Below, in pieces: positions 36,018 to 46,000 of a DNA stretch of 64,000 nucleotides. The notes below the pieces were generated by a model. That model was not told the DNA's origin. It worked only from the letters and a program-made list of their open reading frames with translations, and searched no databases. Source of the DNA: Cryobacterium sp. PH29-G1 (GTDB lineage Bacteria; Actinomycetota; Actinomycetes; Actinomycetales; Microbacteriaceae); contig NZ_JASISY010000009.1 in NCBI RefSeq assembly GCF_030063365.1, positions 1 to 64,000 of the forward strand, read 5' to 3'. A program made the position numbers and the translations under genes. Each line of letters starts with the position of its first letter. The first letter of the stretch is position 1.

Positions 36018-37184
36018 TCAGAGAGCGTAGGAGACCGCTTCGGAGGAATCGAACGCGAAGAACGCGAGGGTGCCCGGCTCGATGTCGATGTCGGCGATCG
36101 CCCGGGGAATGAGGTCGGCGAAGAGCACGTCGGACCGCACCCGCACGACGTCGCCGCGAGGCTCGATATCGCGCACGAGCGCCCGGAACACCGTGAGGTT
36201 CGAGCCCCGCGGTGCGGTGCGGTAGACCATAACGTTCGCGGGCCGAACGACCACACCGACTCGCGTGCCGACCGGGATGTCGGCGGGGACGGCGTCGGTG
36301 CGCGGCAGGACGACGGATGCGTCGGCATCCGTCACTACGCCGGCCGGCGTGCTCGTTCCGGTGATGAGGTTGAGGGCGGCGAGATCGGCGGTGAATCGCG
36401 TGCGTGGGCGTTCCAGGACATCGCGGGTGGGTCCCTCTTCAATGATGTGACCGTCGTGCATCACCACCACGCGGTCGGCGAGGGTCAGGGCGTCGAGCAC
36501 GTCGTGGGTCACGAGCAGAACCGTCTGGTCGACGAGCACCCGGCGGAGCATCCGTCGCAGGAGCGGGGCGGCGGCCACATCCAGGGCGGAAAGCGGCTCG
36601 TCGAGCAGCAGGAGTTGCGGTTCCGCGGCGAGGGCGCGGGCCACGGCCACGCGCTGCGCCTGTCCCCCGGACAGCTCGGTGGGTCGGCGGTCGGCGAGTT
36701 CCGTGGCGTCGACCTCGTGCAACCAGTGCAGCGCGCGGGAGTGCGCCTCGTGTCGGCCGGCGCCGGAGCTGCGCGGCCCGAAGGCCACGTTCGACGCGGC
36801 GCTCAGGTGCGGGAACAGCAGTGGTTCCTGCGCGAGCAGGGCCACACCCCGCGCGTGCGCGGGCAGCCAGCGCTCGCCTCGGCTCGGCATCCGCTCCGGG
36901 ATCGGCCGCTTCACGAGCGCCATCCGCTGGTCGCGATCTGTTCTGGGGGCGGCATCAGCCGCAGCGTGACCAGGGCCGCGGGAACCGGGGCTGCCTAGGT
37001 CGAAGAGGATGCGCCCGGCGAGTTCGGCGCGCCCCGTCTCGGGCCGCACGAGGCCGGCGAGCACACCGAGCAGGGTGGATTTTCCGGCGCCGTTCGGCCC
37101 CAGAATGGCGACGGTTTCACCCCGGGTGACCCGCAAGGACACCTCAAGGCCCCGCTCCGGCATCGATGCGTCGATGCTCAGCAT
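36018..37184 (-). CDS. modC: Molybdate ABC transporter ATP-binding protein
   Basis: 388 residues. The ABC ATPase part has Walker [14 protein letters not shown] near 29-41, signature [15 protein letters not shown] and Walker [13 protein letters not shown]. The C-terminal ~120 residues form a TOBE/MOP-type domain ([24 protein letters not shown]) that binds molybdate and regulates transport. An insertion of about 35 residues rich in Asp, Gly and Arg follows the first beta-sheet. It overlaps modB by seven bases. With ModB and ModA it imports molybdate for the nitrate reductase encoded at the right end of the window. Confidence 0.93.
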   Translation of the reverse strand: MLSIDASMPERGLEVSLRVTRGETVAILGPNGAGKSTLLGVLAGLVRPETGRAELAGRILFDLGSPGSRGPGHAAADAAPRTDRDQRMALVKRPIPERMPSRGERWLPAHARGVALLAQEPLLFPHLSAASNVAFGPRSSGAGRHEAHSRALHWLHEVDATELADRRPTELSGGQAQRVAVARALAAEPQLLLLDEPLSALDVAAAPLLRRMLRRVLVDQTVLLVTHDVLDALTLADRVVVMHDGHIIEEGPTRDVLERPRTRFTADLAALNLITGTSTPAGVVTDADASVVLPRTDAVPADIPVGTRVGVVVRPANVMVYRTAPRGSNLTVFRALVRDIEPRGDVVRVRSDVLFADLIPRAIADIDIEPGTLAFFAFDSSEAVSYAL

Positions 37185-38029
37185 CGGGGGGCCCGACGCA
37201 GAAAGCCGGTGGCGGGGTTGGCTCCGCGGTGGGCGAAGCCCACGACAAGCACCGCCACGACGACGAGCACGAGCGAGAGGGCGACCGCGGCATCCGGGTC
37301 GATCTCACGCTGCAGATAGATCTCGAGCGGGAGGGTGCGCGTGACGCCCTGCAGGCTTCCGGCGAACGTGAGCGTGGCACCGAATTCGCCCAGCGCCCGG
37401 GCGAAGGAGAGCACGGCGCCGGACACCAGCGCCGGCAGCACGAGCGGCAGGGTGACCCGGCGAAGCACGGTGGTGGGAGCCGCGCCGAGCGTCGCCGCGA
37501 CAGCTTCGTAGCGGGTACCCACCGCGCGCAGACCGCCTTCGAGACTCAGCACGAGGTACGGCAGCGCCACGAATGTCTGGGCGAGCACGACGGCCGTGGT
37601 CGAAAAGGCGATCTGGATGCCCAGCAGCTCAAAGGTCTCTCCGAGCAGGCCGCGTCGTCCGAACGTGTAGAGCAGGGCGATCCCGCCCACCACCGGAGGG
37701 AGTACGAGCGGGAGCAGAACGAGTGGGCGCAGCAGGCGAAGCCCGGAAAACCGGGTGCGGGCGAGCACGAGTGCCATCGGCACCCCGAGCAGAATGCACA
37801 GCACCGTCGCGACGCTCGACGTACGCAGGCTGAGCAGCAGTGCTGAAACGGATGCTTCGCTCGTCACCAGCTCGAGGAAGTTCCCCCAGTTGACCCGGCC
37901 GACCATCGCCACCAGGGGAAGCAACACGAAGAGCGCACCGACGGCGGCGATCCCGAACACCCAGCGCGGAACGGCGTCGACGCGGGCTGTTCCCGGCCTC
38001 CGGCGCGAGCGCTCGTCAGGGGGTGCCAA
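37178..38029 (-). CDS. modB: Molybdate ABC transporter permease
   Basis: 283 residues with five or six membrane helices and the EAA loop [19 protein letters not shown] that docks ModC. The start is uncertain: the frame opens with TTG at 38029, which overlaps the modA stop by 14 bases; the next in-frame GTG lies about 70 bases later, at the first membrane helix. Overlap at both ends indicates translational coupling inside the mod operon. Confidence 0.93.
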   Translation of the reverse strand: MAPPDERSRRRPGTARVDAVPRWVFGIAAVGALFVLLPLVAMVGRVNWGNFLELVTSEASVSALLLSLRTSSVATVLCILLGVPMALVLARTRFSGLRLLRPLVLLPLVLPPVVGGIALLYTFGRRGLLGETFELLGIQIAFSTTAVVLAQTFVALPYLVLSLEGGLRAVGTRYEAVAATLGAAPTTVLRRVTLPLVLPALVSGAVLSFARALGEFGATLTFAGSLQGVTRTLPLEIYLQREIDPDAAVALSLVLVVVAVLVVGFAHRGANPATGFLRRAPRC

Positions 38030-38774
38030 AACCGGCCGCTTTCAGAATCTCGCGCGCGGCCGGGCCGGTGACATACTGCGTGAACGAGGTAGCCAGGGCC
38101 GGATTCGTCGACGCGGCGAGCGCAGCGATCGGATACGTGTTCACCGCGCCGGTCGACTCGAGGAACGGCACGCCCTGCACGCTCGCGCCCGCCGACCGCA
38201 CGTCGGTGACGTAGACGAGGCCGGCATCCGCTTCACCCGAACTCACCTTGCCGAGCACATCGGTGACGGATGATTCCTCGCTGACCGGCGTGAGGGTGAC
38301 GCCGGTGTTCGTCTCGAGGGTGACGGTGGCCGCGCCGCACGGCACCCGTGGCGCGCAGACAACCGTTTTCACCCCGGGCCGGGCGAGGTCGGCGAACGAC
38401 GCGATGCCGGCCGGGTTCCCCGGCGGAACGGCAATGCTGAGCGTGTTGGTGGCGAAGTCGACGGGGCGGTCGGCGAGGTCGGTAGCGGTGAGCTTGGCCA
38501 TGTTGGTGGTGTCGGCAGAGGCGAAAACGTCGGCGGGGGCGCCCTCGGTGATTTGCGTGACGAGGTCGGAGGACCCGGCGAAGTTCAGGGCGATGGTGGT
38601 GCCGTGGTGCTCCGCCTCGTAGGCTGCCGCGATCTGCGTGAACGGCGCGGTGAGGGAGGCGGCCGCAAAGACGGTGATCTGCCGGCCCGGATTTGCCGCC
38701 GTGGGCGCGCACCCAGCAAGAGCGATGAGCAGTGCCGCGGCGAGAATGACCGGCACCGCGCGCGGCGACGTCAT
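38016..38774 (-). CDS. modA: Molybdate-binding lipoprotein
   Basis: 252 residues. A lipoprotein signal peptide ends in the lipobox LAGC at about residues 18-21 ([14 protein letters not shown]), placing the protein on the outer face of the membrane. The binding-protein fold follows, with [11 protein letters not shown] and [12 protein letters not shown], the two segments whose serines normally hold the oxyanion. ATG at 38774 overlaps the stop of the TOBE regulator gene (ATGA). A longer in-frame extension upstream was rejected because it would bury the signal peptide. Confidence 0.94.
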   Translation of the reverse strand: MTSPRAVPVILAAALLIALAGCAPTAANPGRQITVFAAASLTAPFTQIAAAYEAEHHGTTIALNFAGSSDLVTQITEGAPADVFASADTTNMAKLTATDLADRPVDFATNTLSIAVPPGNPAGIASFADLARPGVKTVVCAPRVPCGAATVTLETNTGVTLTPVSEESSVTDVLGKVSSGEADAGLVYVTDVRSAGASVQGVPFLESTGAVNTYPIAALAASTNPALATSFTQYVTGPAAREILKAAGFGTP

Positions 38775-39172
38775 GCGCGACCCGGCGTTTCGACGATCAC
38801 GTTGGTGGCCTTGATCACAGCCACGCTGAGCGAGCCGACCTCGAGCCCGAGCTCGCGCACGGCCTCGCTTGACATGAGCGAAACCACGCGATGCGCACCG
38901 CACTGCAGTTCGACCTGGGCCATCACGGTGTCCATGGTGATGGCGGTGACGATGCCGACGAACCGGTTGCGGGCGCTGCGGCCCACACTGGACGGATCGG
39001 TGGGCGTACTCGCCTGCTCGGCAGCGAAGGCGGCGAGTTGGGCGCCGTCGATGGCGAGGCGTCCGGCGGAATCGGCCGCGGCATCCAGTCGCCCGGTGTC
39101 GACCCAGCGTCGCACGGTGTCGTCGCTCACTCCGAGCAGCTCGGCCGCCTCGCTGATCCGATAGTGCGTCAT
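38771..39172 (-). CDS. HTH-TOBE molybdate-responsive regulator
   Basis: 133 residues. Residues 4-28 (YRISEAAELLGVSDDTVRRW) form an excisionase/MerR-like helix-turn-helix; residues 67-130 form one TOBE/Mop domain (NRFVGIVTAITMDTVMAQVEL) that binds molybdate. This single-TOBE ModE-like layout is common in actinobacteria. It is the first gene of the mod operon and probably senses molybdate to control it. ATG at 39172 was chosen because MTHYRISEAA is the usual start. Confidence 0.88.
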   Translation of the reverse strand: MTHYRISEAAELLGVSDDTVRRWVDTGRLDAAADSAGRLAIDGAQLAAFAAEQASTPTDPSSVGRSARNRFVGIVTAITMDTVMAQVELQCGAHRVVSLMSSEAVRELGLEVGSLSVAVIKATNVIVETPGRA

Positions 39173-39291
39173 AATCAGCACAATATCACCGCATTTGCGG
39201 CTACGCCTAGCGTGCGCCGCTCCCCGGTCCCGGTCCTCCCCGGCCGTCGGCGTTCCCGGCTTCCCCCTCATCTTTCCCGGCTTCCCCTGCG

Positions 39292-39381
39292 CATAACTCC
39301 TGCAAATTGCGACCGACCGATACTCTCGCCCCGGAATCACGCGCATCTTTGGCGGGGCCCGGTCAAATTGCAGGAGTTATG
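39292..39381. repeat. ~90-bp palindromic element, copy 2
   Basis: Arms CATAACTCCTGCAAATT (39292-39308) and its near-complement (39365-39381) are identical to those at 13988-14076. The core CCCCGGAATCACGC (39329-39342) is the reverse complement of the core there, so this copy lies in the opposite orientation. It occupies the divergent gap between the mod operon and the T7SS core operon. Confidence 0.85.
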
Positions 39382-39400
39382 CGCTTCAACCAGGGTCGGT

Positions 39401-39490
39401 CTGGCTGCACGGACGAGAGGCTGCTGGGCTGCACGGACGAGAGGCTGCAGGTCTGCACGGACGAGGGGCTGCTGGGCTGCACCGACTGAG
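39401..39490 (+). repeat. 24-bp imperfect tandem repeat
   Basis: Nearly four copies of a 24-bp unit containing CTGCACGGACGAGAGG follow the palindromic element. The period is a multiple of three and a 60-codon frame (39307-39489) runs through it as CTDERLLG repeats, but it has no ribosome binding site or other protein character. The gap continues to 39591 without a gene. Confidence 0.75.
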
Positions 39491-39591
39491 AGTTTGCCAA
39501 TCTGTGCGCGGTGATTCAACGCGTGAAGCCGGTAGTCTATGACCCACACAGGGGGACTCTGCCCAGCCCCGGGCACCATTGGGGGATATTC

Positions 39592-40653
39592 ATGGGAAGT
39601 GCACTGGTTGGCGCGATCAGCTGCGGCCGGTGCGGCGCCCGGCTCGCGCAGCGTGGTGCGTATTGTTCCCGTTGCGGCGTGATCCGGGTAGATGCGGCGC
39701 TCGGCCGCGCGCCTGACGCGGGGATGCTCGTGGGCGTCGTCGCCGCCACGCTGGGCCGACGGAGCTGGGCTTATCTCATCGATGCCGCGCCGCTGGTCGT
39801 ACTGCTCGTGGCCATGCTGGTGCTCGGCTTCAGCAGCGGGCCGACCGCTGCGCTGGTGTGGTTGGCCGCCGTCGCCCTCTGCTATATCGGCGCGCACTCG
39901 TTTCTGTATGCCCAACACGGTCGCTCGTTCGGCCGCTACCTGCTGCGGCTGCGCAGCGTCGATGGCCTCAGCGGAACCCCCCTCGGCGTCGTCGCCCTCG
40001 TGCTGCGCCCGCCACGCCCCCTCGGCACCCGGGTCACCGTCACCGCCGACCTCAGCCAGGGCCGCGACCCGCTGGCCGTGGTGCACGACCCGCTGGCCAC
40101 AACCCGGCTGACCCCTCCCGCGTCGGCCACGCCCACGTCGGCCACGCCCACGGCCTCCACCGCCGCGGCCTCCACCGCCAAGCCTTCCGCTCCCAGGCCC
40201 TCCACTGCCTCGGCCCCGCCCGATTCGTCTCCGAGCTCTCCCGACGGGTACGAACCGCAGAAACGGTCGACCGACCACGTCACGATTGTGCTCGACAGCG
40301 GCCAGACCCAGCAGGTACGCACCACCCTGCTGATCGGCCGGCGGCCGGCGAATCAACCGGGCGGCGCGCAGCATCCGCTCTTCCCATGGACCGACATGTC
40401 GCGCACCCTGTCGAAAACCCATGCCCTCATCAGCTGGTCCGGCACCGCGCTCATCGTCACCGACCTCGGCTCGGCCAACGGCACCACGCTGATAACGGAT
40501 GCCGGTGAGCGGCAGATCCTGCCGGCCGGCGTGGGCGTCGCTGCGGCGCCCGGCTGGAGCGTTCACCTCGGCGACCGTTCGTTTTTGGTGCGCGGTGGCA
40601 CCGCGCAGTATGTGTTGAACCCGACCGAAAGTGAATTGATCGATGTCATCTGA
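39592..40653 (+). CDS. T7SS-associated zinc-ribbon/RDD/FHA protein
   Basis: 353 residues in three parts: an N-terminal zinc ribbon (CGRCGARL...YCSRCG, about 11-29), an RDD-type membrane part with two or three helices (about 55-115), a Pro/Ala/Thr-rich linker, and a C-terminal FHA domain (LIGRRPA near 247, SKTHALISW near 275, DLGSANGT near 290) that binds phosphothreonine. ATG at 39592 has GGGGGA upstream. It is the first gene of the plus-strand secretion operon and probably links it to Ser/Thr kinase signalling. Confidence 0.85.
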   Translation: MGSALVGAISCGRCGARLAQRGAYCSRCGVIRVDAALGRAPDAGMLVGVVAATLGRRSWAYLIDAAPLVVLLVAMLVLGFSSGPTAALVWLAAVALCYIGAHSFLYAQHGRSFGRYLLRLRSVDGLSGTPLGVVALVLRPPRPLGTRVTVTADLSQGRDPLAVVHDPLATTRLTPPASATPTSATPTASTAAASTAKPSAPRPSTASAPPDSSPSSPDGYEPQKRSTDHVTIVLDSGQTQQVRTTLLIGRRPANQPGGAQHPLFPWTDMSRTLSKTHALISWSGTALIVTDLGSANGTTLITDAGERQILPAGVGVAAAPGWSVHLGDRSFLVRGGTAQYVLNPTESELIDVI

Positions 40654-40864
40654 CTCAGATGTGCTGCTCCTCGAAACCGTCAAAACGCATCGGGCCCGGT
40701 TGCGGGCGGCCTTTCTGTTCGGTGAGCTCACCGAACGTCGCGCGGCCAACGACAACGTGCGCCGGTTCATCGGCAGCATGGTGCTCGCCGCGGTCGGCTG
40801 CGCCGCCTGCGTCGGGGTCTCCTTCGTGATCAATCTGCTCGCCGCGCGGGCGGCCCAGTCATGA
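40643..40864 (+). CDS. Small single-span membrane protein
   Basis: 73 residues: a charged N-terminal half (VKTHRARLRAAFLFGELTERRAAND) and one C-terminal membrane helix (IGSMVLAAVGCAACVGVSFVINLL). It overlaps the preceding FHA gene by 11 bases and eccD by four, so it is an integral part of the operon. No family is recognised; a small subunit of the membrane complex is inferred from position. Confidence 0.75.
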   Translation: MSSDSDVLLLETVKTHRARLRAAFLFGELTERRAANDNVRRFIGSMVLAAVGCAACVGVSFVINLLAARAAQS

Positions 40865-42204
40865 GCGTATTCACACGGCTCACCGTTGTGGGCCTCAGCC
40901 GCAAAGCCGAGATCGTCGTACCCAACGAAGAAACCGTCGCTGCGCTCATTCCGCAGCTGATGGACCTGCTCGACGAGAAAACCGCCTCGGTCGCGCGCCC
41001 GTTCACCCTGATCAGATCCACCGGGCAACAGCTCGACACCGCCCTCACTCTGGCCGAACAGAACGTGGCCGCCGGCGAGCTTCTGCGCCTGCTGCGCGTC
41101 GACGAAGCACCGGCCCCGCCCGAAGTCGCCGATGTGACCGATGTCGTGGCCGAAGCCCGCGATGACCGCCGCGGGCTGTGGAGCCCGTCGCATCGGCGCG
41201 GCGTCGGAGCCGGCGCGATCGGCCTGTTTGCGGCGGCGGCAGCCTGGTCGTGGGCACACGACGCCGTCTGGTCACCGCAAAACGTCACGATCATTCTGAT
41301 CGGCTTCGCGGTGCTGGTCGGAGCAGCGATCACCCTCGGCCGGATCGGTCGGCAGTGGCCGGCCATCGCCGTGAGCGCGACAGCCCTCGGCCTGGTTCCC
41401 GCGCTCGCCTTTCAAATCGCGCTGGCCGTGCACCCCGCAGCGGCCGTATTTTCGGTCACTGCGCGCACCGCGGCAACGACAGGGTTGTTCACTTTCGTGC
41501 TCGGTTGGATGGTGATCGGACTCACCCTCGGCGTTGGACTGCGCATCGGTCCCGCCGTGCGCGCCAGCTACATCGGGGTTCTGCTGGGCGCCCTCGCGCT
41601 GGTCGCCGCGGCCATCGGACTCGATGATCTGCAGATTGCTGCCGTCGTCGGTGTGGTCGCCACCTTCATCTGCGGCCTGCTGCCCTGGCATGCCATGAGC
41701 ACCTCGGGCCTGACCGGGCTCGACGACCTCGTCATTGCGGGCCGGCTCACCCAGCGCGACACTGTGCTCACCACCGTGAACGACGCCTACCGGTCGCTGA
41801 CCTGGTCGACGGTGGCGGTGGCGCTGCCGCTGCTGGTCACCGCGAGTGTGCTCGCCGGATCGCAGGATGGCTGGGCGATCGCCCTCGGCGCGGCCGTGCT
41901 GCTCGTGACGGTGCTGCGCACCAGGGCTTTTCCGCTCGCGGTGCAGGCAATCGTGCTGTGGACAAGCGCGGTGGTGGCCATTCTGGTGGTTGCCCTCGCG
42001 CACAGCACCGACCCGTTCGTGGGCGGTTACCTCGCCCTGGCAGCCCTCGTCAGCGTCGTCGCTGTCGCGGCGAATCCGCCGGCGCACGGCCGGGCCCGCC
42101 TGCGCCGACTCGGCAATGCCCTCGAAATGGTGGCCGTCGTCTCGCTGCTGCCGGTACTGCTCGGCGTCTTCAAGGTCTACCCCGACCTGCTCGGAACGTT
42201 CTAG
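40861..42204 (+). CDS. eccD: EccD-like T7SS membrane channel protein
   Basis: 447 residues. The first ~85 residues form the ubiquitin-like YukD domain (FTRLTVVGLSRKAEIVVPNEETVAALIPQLMDLL), followed by about eleven membrane helices from residue 115 to the end. This is the EccD layout, the likely pore-forming part of actinobacterial type VII systems. It overlaps its neighbours at both ends (ATGA upstream; the stop overlaps the next GTG). Length is close to the usual ~450-500. Confidence 0.88.
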   Translation: MSVFTRLTVVGLSRKAEIVVPNEETVAALIPQLMDLLDEKTASVARPFTLIRSTGQQLDTALTLAEQNVAAGELLRLLRVDEAPAPPEVADVTDVVAEARDDRRGLWSPSHRRGVGAGAIGLFAAAAAWSWAHDAVWSPQNVTIILIGFAVLVGAAITLGRIGRQWPAIAVSATALGLVPALAFQIALAVHPAAAVFSVTARTAATTGLFTFVLGWMVIGLTLGVGLRIGPAVRASYIGVLLGALALVAAAIGLDDLQIAAVVGVVATFICGLLPWHAMSTSGLTGLDDLVIAGRLTQRDTVLTTVNDAYRSLTWSTVAVALPLLVTASVLAGSQDGWAIALGAAVLLVTVLRTRAFPLAVQAIVLWTSAVVAILVVALAHSTDPFVGGYLALAALVSVVAVAANPPAHGRARLRRLGNALEMVAVVSLLPVLLGVFKVYPDLLGTF

Positions 42205-43085
42205 TGCCGCTGCTGGGAATTCGTTCGGCGCCGCTGGCAGTGTGGGGCAGCGCGAGCGCCCACCTGCACGATCTCAGCCGAGCGGATGCCGCCATTCGCG
42301 CGCCGCTGCCCCTGAACCGACGGATCGGCGTGGTGCAACTCGCCGGCGGCACCGGAGCCTCGATCGTGGCGGCGAGCTTGGCGAGCATTTTCGCGACCCG
42401 CCGCACCGGTCTCATCCTCGGGGTCAACGCCTCGGCCGGCACCAACAATATGCTCTGGCAGGCGGGCATCGTCGATAACCCCGGGGCGAGCGCGCTGGGC
42501 CTGCGCCCGCTGCGCGCATTCGCTTCACCCTCGTCGGCTGCTGAGGCAGCGGACGGATTGCTCCGCTCCCCCGCCGGACTGGTCGGGCTCGACCTGCGCG
42601 ACCGCGCGCAACCGACCACGCCGGCGCCCAGCCGCATCTGGTTCGACCAGATCAACCCGATTTCACGATTCTTCGACCTCGTCGTCACCGACTGGGGCGT
42701 GCGTGGCTGGCAGATCGATCTGGCCCAGGTCACCCAGGCCAGCCACGTCGTGTGTGTCGTCTGCCGCTCGGAGCGGCACGCAGTGGAAGAGGCCGCGGCA
42801 GTGCTGCCGGCCCTGCGCGGGCTGGAAGACGGCCCGCGGGTCGTGCTGGTCATCGTCGACGTCGGCGGAACGGCCAGTCGAGGTGCCCCCGGCGCCCCGG
42901 CGCCGAGCGAAACGCCGGTGATTCGTATTCCGTACGACCCGAGCAGCGGCTCCGCGACCCCGCAGGCCAGCGCGGCCCGAGCCGCACGCACCCGCATCTC
43001 ACACGCACTACTGGCGGGCACCGTCATGACCGAAGCACACCGATCGCTCGCCGCCGGGCGAGAGCACAGCGAGGCACGTCGATGA
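42204..43085 (+). CDS. ParA/MinD-like T7SS protein with degenerate P-loop
   Basis: About 293 residues from a GTG that overlaps the eccD stop. The fold looks like a ParA/MinD ATPase (RIGVVQLAGGTGASIVAASLA near 35-55, then FFDLVVTDWGV and VVCVVCRSERHAVEEAAAVLP), but the deviant Walker A GGxGK[ST] is GGTGASI, without the catalytic Lys. ATP hydrolysis is therefore unlikely. It overlaps eccC by four bases. Other actinobacterial T7SS loci carry similar ParA-like proteins beside eccC. Confidence 0.75.
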   Translation: MPLLGIRSAPLAVWGSASAHLHDLSRADAAIRAPLPLNRRIGVVQLAGGTGASIVAASLASIFATRRTGLILGVNASAGTNNMLWQAGIVDNPGASALGLRPLRAFASPSSAAEAADGLLRSPAGLVGLDLRDRAQPTTPAPSRIWFDQINPISRFFDLVVTDWGVRGWQIDLAQVTQASHVVCVVCRSERHAVEEAAAVLPALRGLEDGPRVVLVIVDVGGTASRGAPGAPAPSETPVIRIPYDPSSGSATPQASAARAARTRISHALLAGTVMTEAHRSLAAGREHSEARR

Positions 43086-46000
43086 CCCTCAAACTCGTCC
43101 ACCGCCCCACCCGAGTGACCAGGCCGCTGCAGCGCCCGGAACTCGAGCTGATCTCGCCACCACCGGCAATGCAGGACGGCGCGCAGGGCGGCTTTCCGGT
43201 GCAGGCGCTGATTCCCGTTCTCGGTGCCGGCACCAGCGTCATCATGATGGTGACCCTGCGCGGTCAGGCCCTGTTCATGGTCATCGGTGCGCTCATTCTG
43301 ATCGTGGCAATCGTCGGTGGGCTGGCCATGGCCCTCACCCAGCGCGGCAATGCGGCGCGCACTCGGCGGGTGCAGCGCGAGCGCTACCTCGACTACCTCG
43401 AAGTGCTGCGTGCCCGCATGCGCCGCACCGGCAAAGACACCCGCGCCACGGCGAGCCTGCTCAATCCCGACCCGGCCGCCCTGATCGAACTCGTTCGCGA
43501 TCCGGGCCGGCTCTGGGAACGTCGCCGGCACCACGATGATTTTCTGCAGCCTCGCCTCGGCCTCGGCGACGTTCCCTGGTTCAACCTCTCGGTTCCGGCC
43601 GAGCCGAATCCGGTGCAACCCTTCGACCCGATTCTGGCCGGCGAGGCCGGTCAGGTCACCGCACACTACTCGATGGTGCGCGGCATGCCCGTCACGCTCA
43701 ACCTCGATGGCGCCGGCACTGTCGCGATCATCGGTGAACGAGCGGATGCCGTTCAGGCCGCCCGGGCGCTCATTCTGCAGCTCGCCGCCCTGCACGCCCC
43801 CGACGATGTGCGCATGGCCATCGCCTACCCTCCCTCGGCGGCGTCCGACTGGGCCGGCGTTGATCTGCTCCCCCATTTCGTCGACGAGGCCACCTTCGAC
43901 GGACCGATCCCGGCCCGTCGCGTCGCGTCCGACGCCGACGCGCTGCGCAAGGTACTTGGCCAGGAACTCGGCGACCGGGCCCAGCTGGCCGCGACCGCCA
44001 AGCGCAGCAGCGGCCGCAGCGGCGGCGCCGAGAACTCCCGCCTGATCGTGTTCATCGACGACTATGGCCACGTCGCATCCGCTCTGCCGGTGCCCGACGC
44101 CGACCTATCGCCGACCGACCTGCAAATCACCATGGTGCACCTGCTCAGCGATCGCCTGCACGAACCGAGCGATGTCACCGTACGGATGACCGTGGCCGAT
44201 GGCGCGGCGGAGATCACCGACGCGCGAGCGGATGCCTCCGGGCAGGTTCTGGTGCAAAAGACCGAGCTCGATAAAATCTCCGGCGCCCTGTTCGAGACCG
44301 TCGCGCGGATGCTCACCCCGCTGCGGTTGAGTCTGACCCGGCAGGACGAGGTCGAATCGGCCAGAGCCGTCGACATTGCCGAATTGCTCGGCATCGGCTC
44401 GATCGCCGGCTTCGATACCCAAGAGGCGTGGGAGCCCCGGTCACCGCGCGACTTTCTGCGTGTGCCGATCGGGCTCGACGACTTCGGCGACCCGGTACTG
44501 CTCGACCTCAAAGAGTCGGCGCAGCTCGGCATGGGACCGCACGGTCTGTGCATCGGCGCGACCGGTTCGGGCAAGAGCGAGCTGCTGCGCACGCTGATTC
44601 TGGCGCTCGCTCTCTCGCACGGTCCCGACGATGTCAGCATGGTTCTGGTCGACTACAAGGGCGGCGCCGCATTCGCCCCGTTCGCCGGGCTTCCGCACGT
44701 GGCCGGCATTATCGACAACCTCGCCGACGATCCGCAACTGACCCAGCGTGCACGCGTGAGCATTGCCGGCGAGGTTGTGCGCCGGCAGAAGCTGCTGAAA
44801 GACGCCGACAATGCGCCATCGATCACGCACTACCGTGCGGTGCAGGCGACCCGGCCCGATCTGCCCCCGCTGCCGCACCTGCTCATCGTCATCGACGAGT
44901 TCGGTGAGTTGCTCGCCGCCGAACCCGATTTCGTCGACCTGCTGCTCACGATCGGCCGGATCGGCCGCTCGATCGGCGTGCACTTGCTGCTCTCCAGCCA
45001 GCGCATTGAGTCCGGCAAGCTGCGCGGCCTCGAGACCTACCTGTCCTACCGCGTGGGCCTGCGCACCTTCTCAGCGTCGGAATCGGCGATCGTACTCGAC
45101 ACCCCCGATGCCTTTCACCTGCCTGCCATTCCCGGATACGCCTATCTCAAGGTGGACACCTCGGTGTATCGCCGGTTCCGTTCGGGATATGTCTCCGGGC
45201 CGGCGGCCACCGACATGTCCCCGGCCGATGACGCGGCCACGGCCGTGCGGCTCGAAGCCCGACCGCTGCCGCTGTACAACGGGCTCGGACGCCGGGATGA
45301 CACGGAAACCGCCGAAGAGGCACTGGCCCGGCCGGGCACCGGCCGGGTGCTGGTCGACGCGGCCGTCGACGAACTGCGCGGGGCAGCCCGGCCGGTGGCC
45401 CCGGTCTGGCTGGCTCCGCTGCCCGAGCGTTTTGCCCTGTCGCGCGTGCTCACCGACGAGCCCGTGACCACCATGCACGTGCCGATGGGGCTGCTCGACG
45501 AACCCGAGAAGCAGCGTCAGGACCCGTGGATGGTCGACCTGACCAGCAGCGGTGGCCACCTGGTCATTTTCGGTGCACCACAATCCGGGCGGAGCATGTT
45601 CCTGCGCACCATGGCGGCCTCGCTCGCCCTCACCCACACGCCGCGGCAGGTCAGCGTCTACGCCATGGACTTCACCGGGTCGGGCCTGACCCGAATCAAC
45701 GGGTTTCCGCATGTGGGTGGCGTGGCGACCCGATCGAACCCGGACCGGCTCCGACGCCTACTCGAAGAGCTCGGCAGCATGCTCAACATGCGTGAACGTC
45801 TCTTCGCCGACCGTGGGATCGATTCGCTGCCGACGCTGCGGTCGCTGCACGCGGCCGGTAGTATCCCGGAGTTGGTCTCGGCCGACATCGTGCTACTCAT
45901 CGACGGTTTCGGCGCCCTGCGCACGGAGTTCGAAGAGTTCGAACCGGCCCTGTACGATCTGCTGCAGCGCGGCTCCAGCTTTGGAGTGCACGTCGTGCTC

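Noticed and set aside
36018..39172. Assignment of the ABC operon to sulfate or thiosulfate uptake.
   Set aside because: The TOBE domain on the ATPase, the ModA-type binding-protein segments and the adjoining HTH-TOBE regulator fit molybdate better, as does the neighbouring Moco and nar genes.
39307..39489. A 60-residue peptide with CTDERLLG repeats.
   Set aside because: It starts inside the palindromic element, has no ribosome binding site and consists of tandem-repeat translation.
39337..41259. A 640-codon open frame on the minus strand opposite the FHA and EccD genes.
   Set aside because: It is antisense to well-recognised plus-strand domains, has composition typical of a shadow frame in GC-rich DNA, and crosses tandem repeats.
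42170..44071. A 633-codon open frame on the minus strand opposite the ParA-like gene and eccC.
   Set aside because: The plus strand encodes clear EccC and ParA-like sequence; the antisense product shows no domain.
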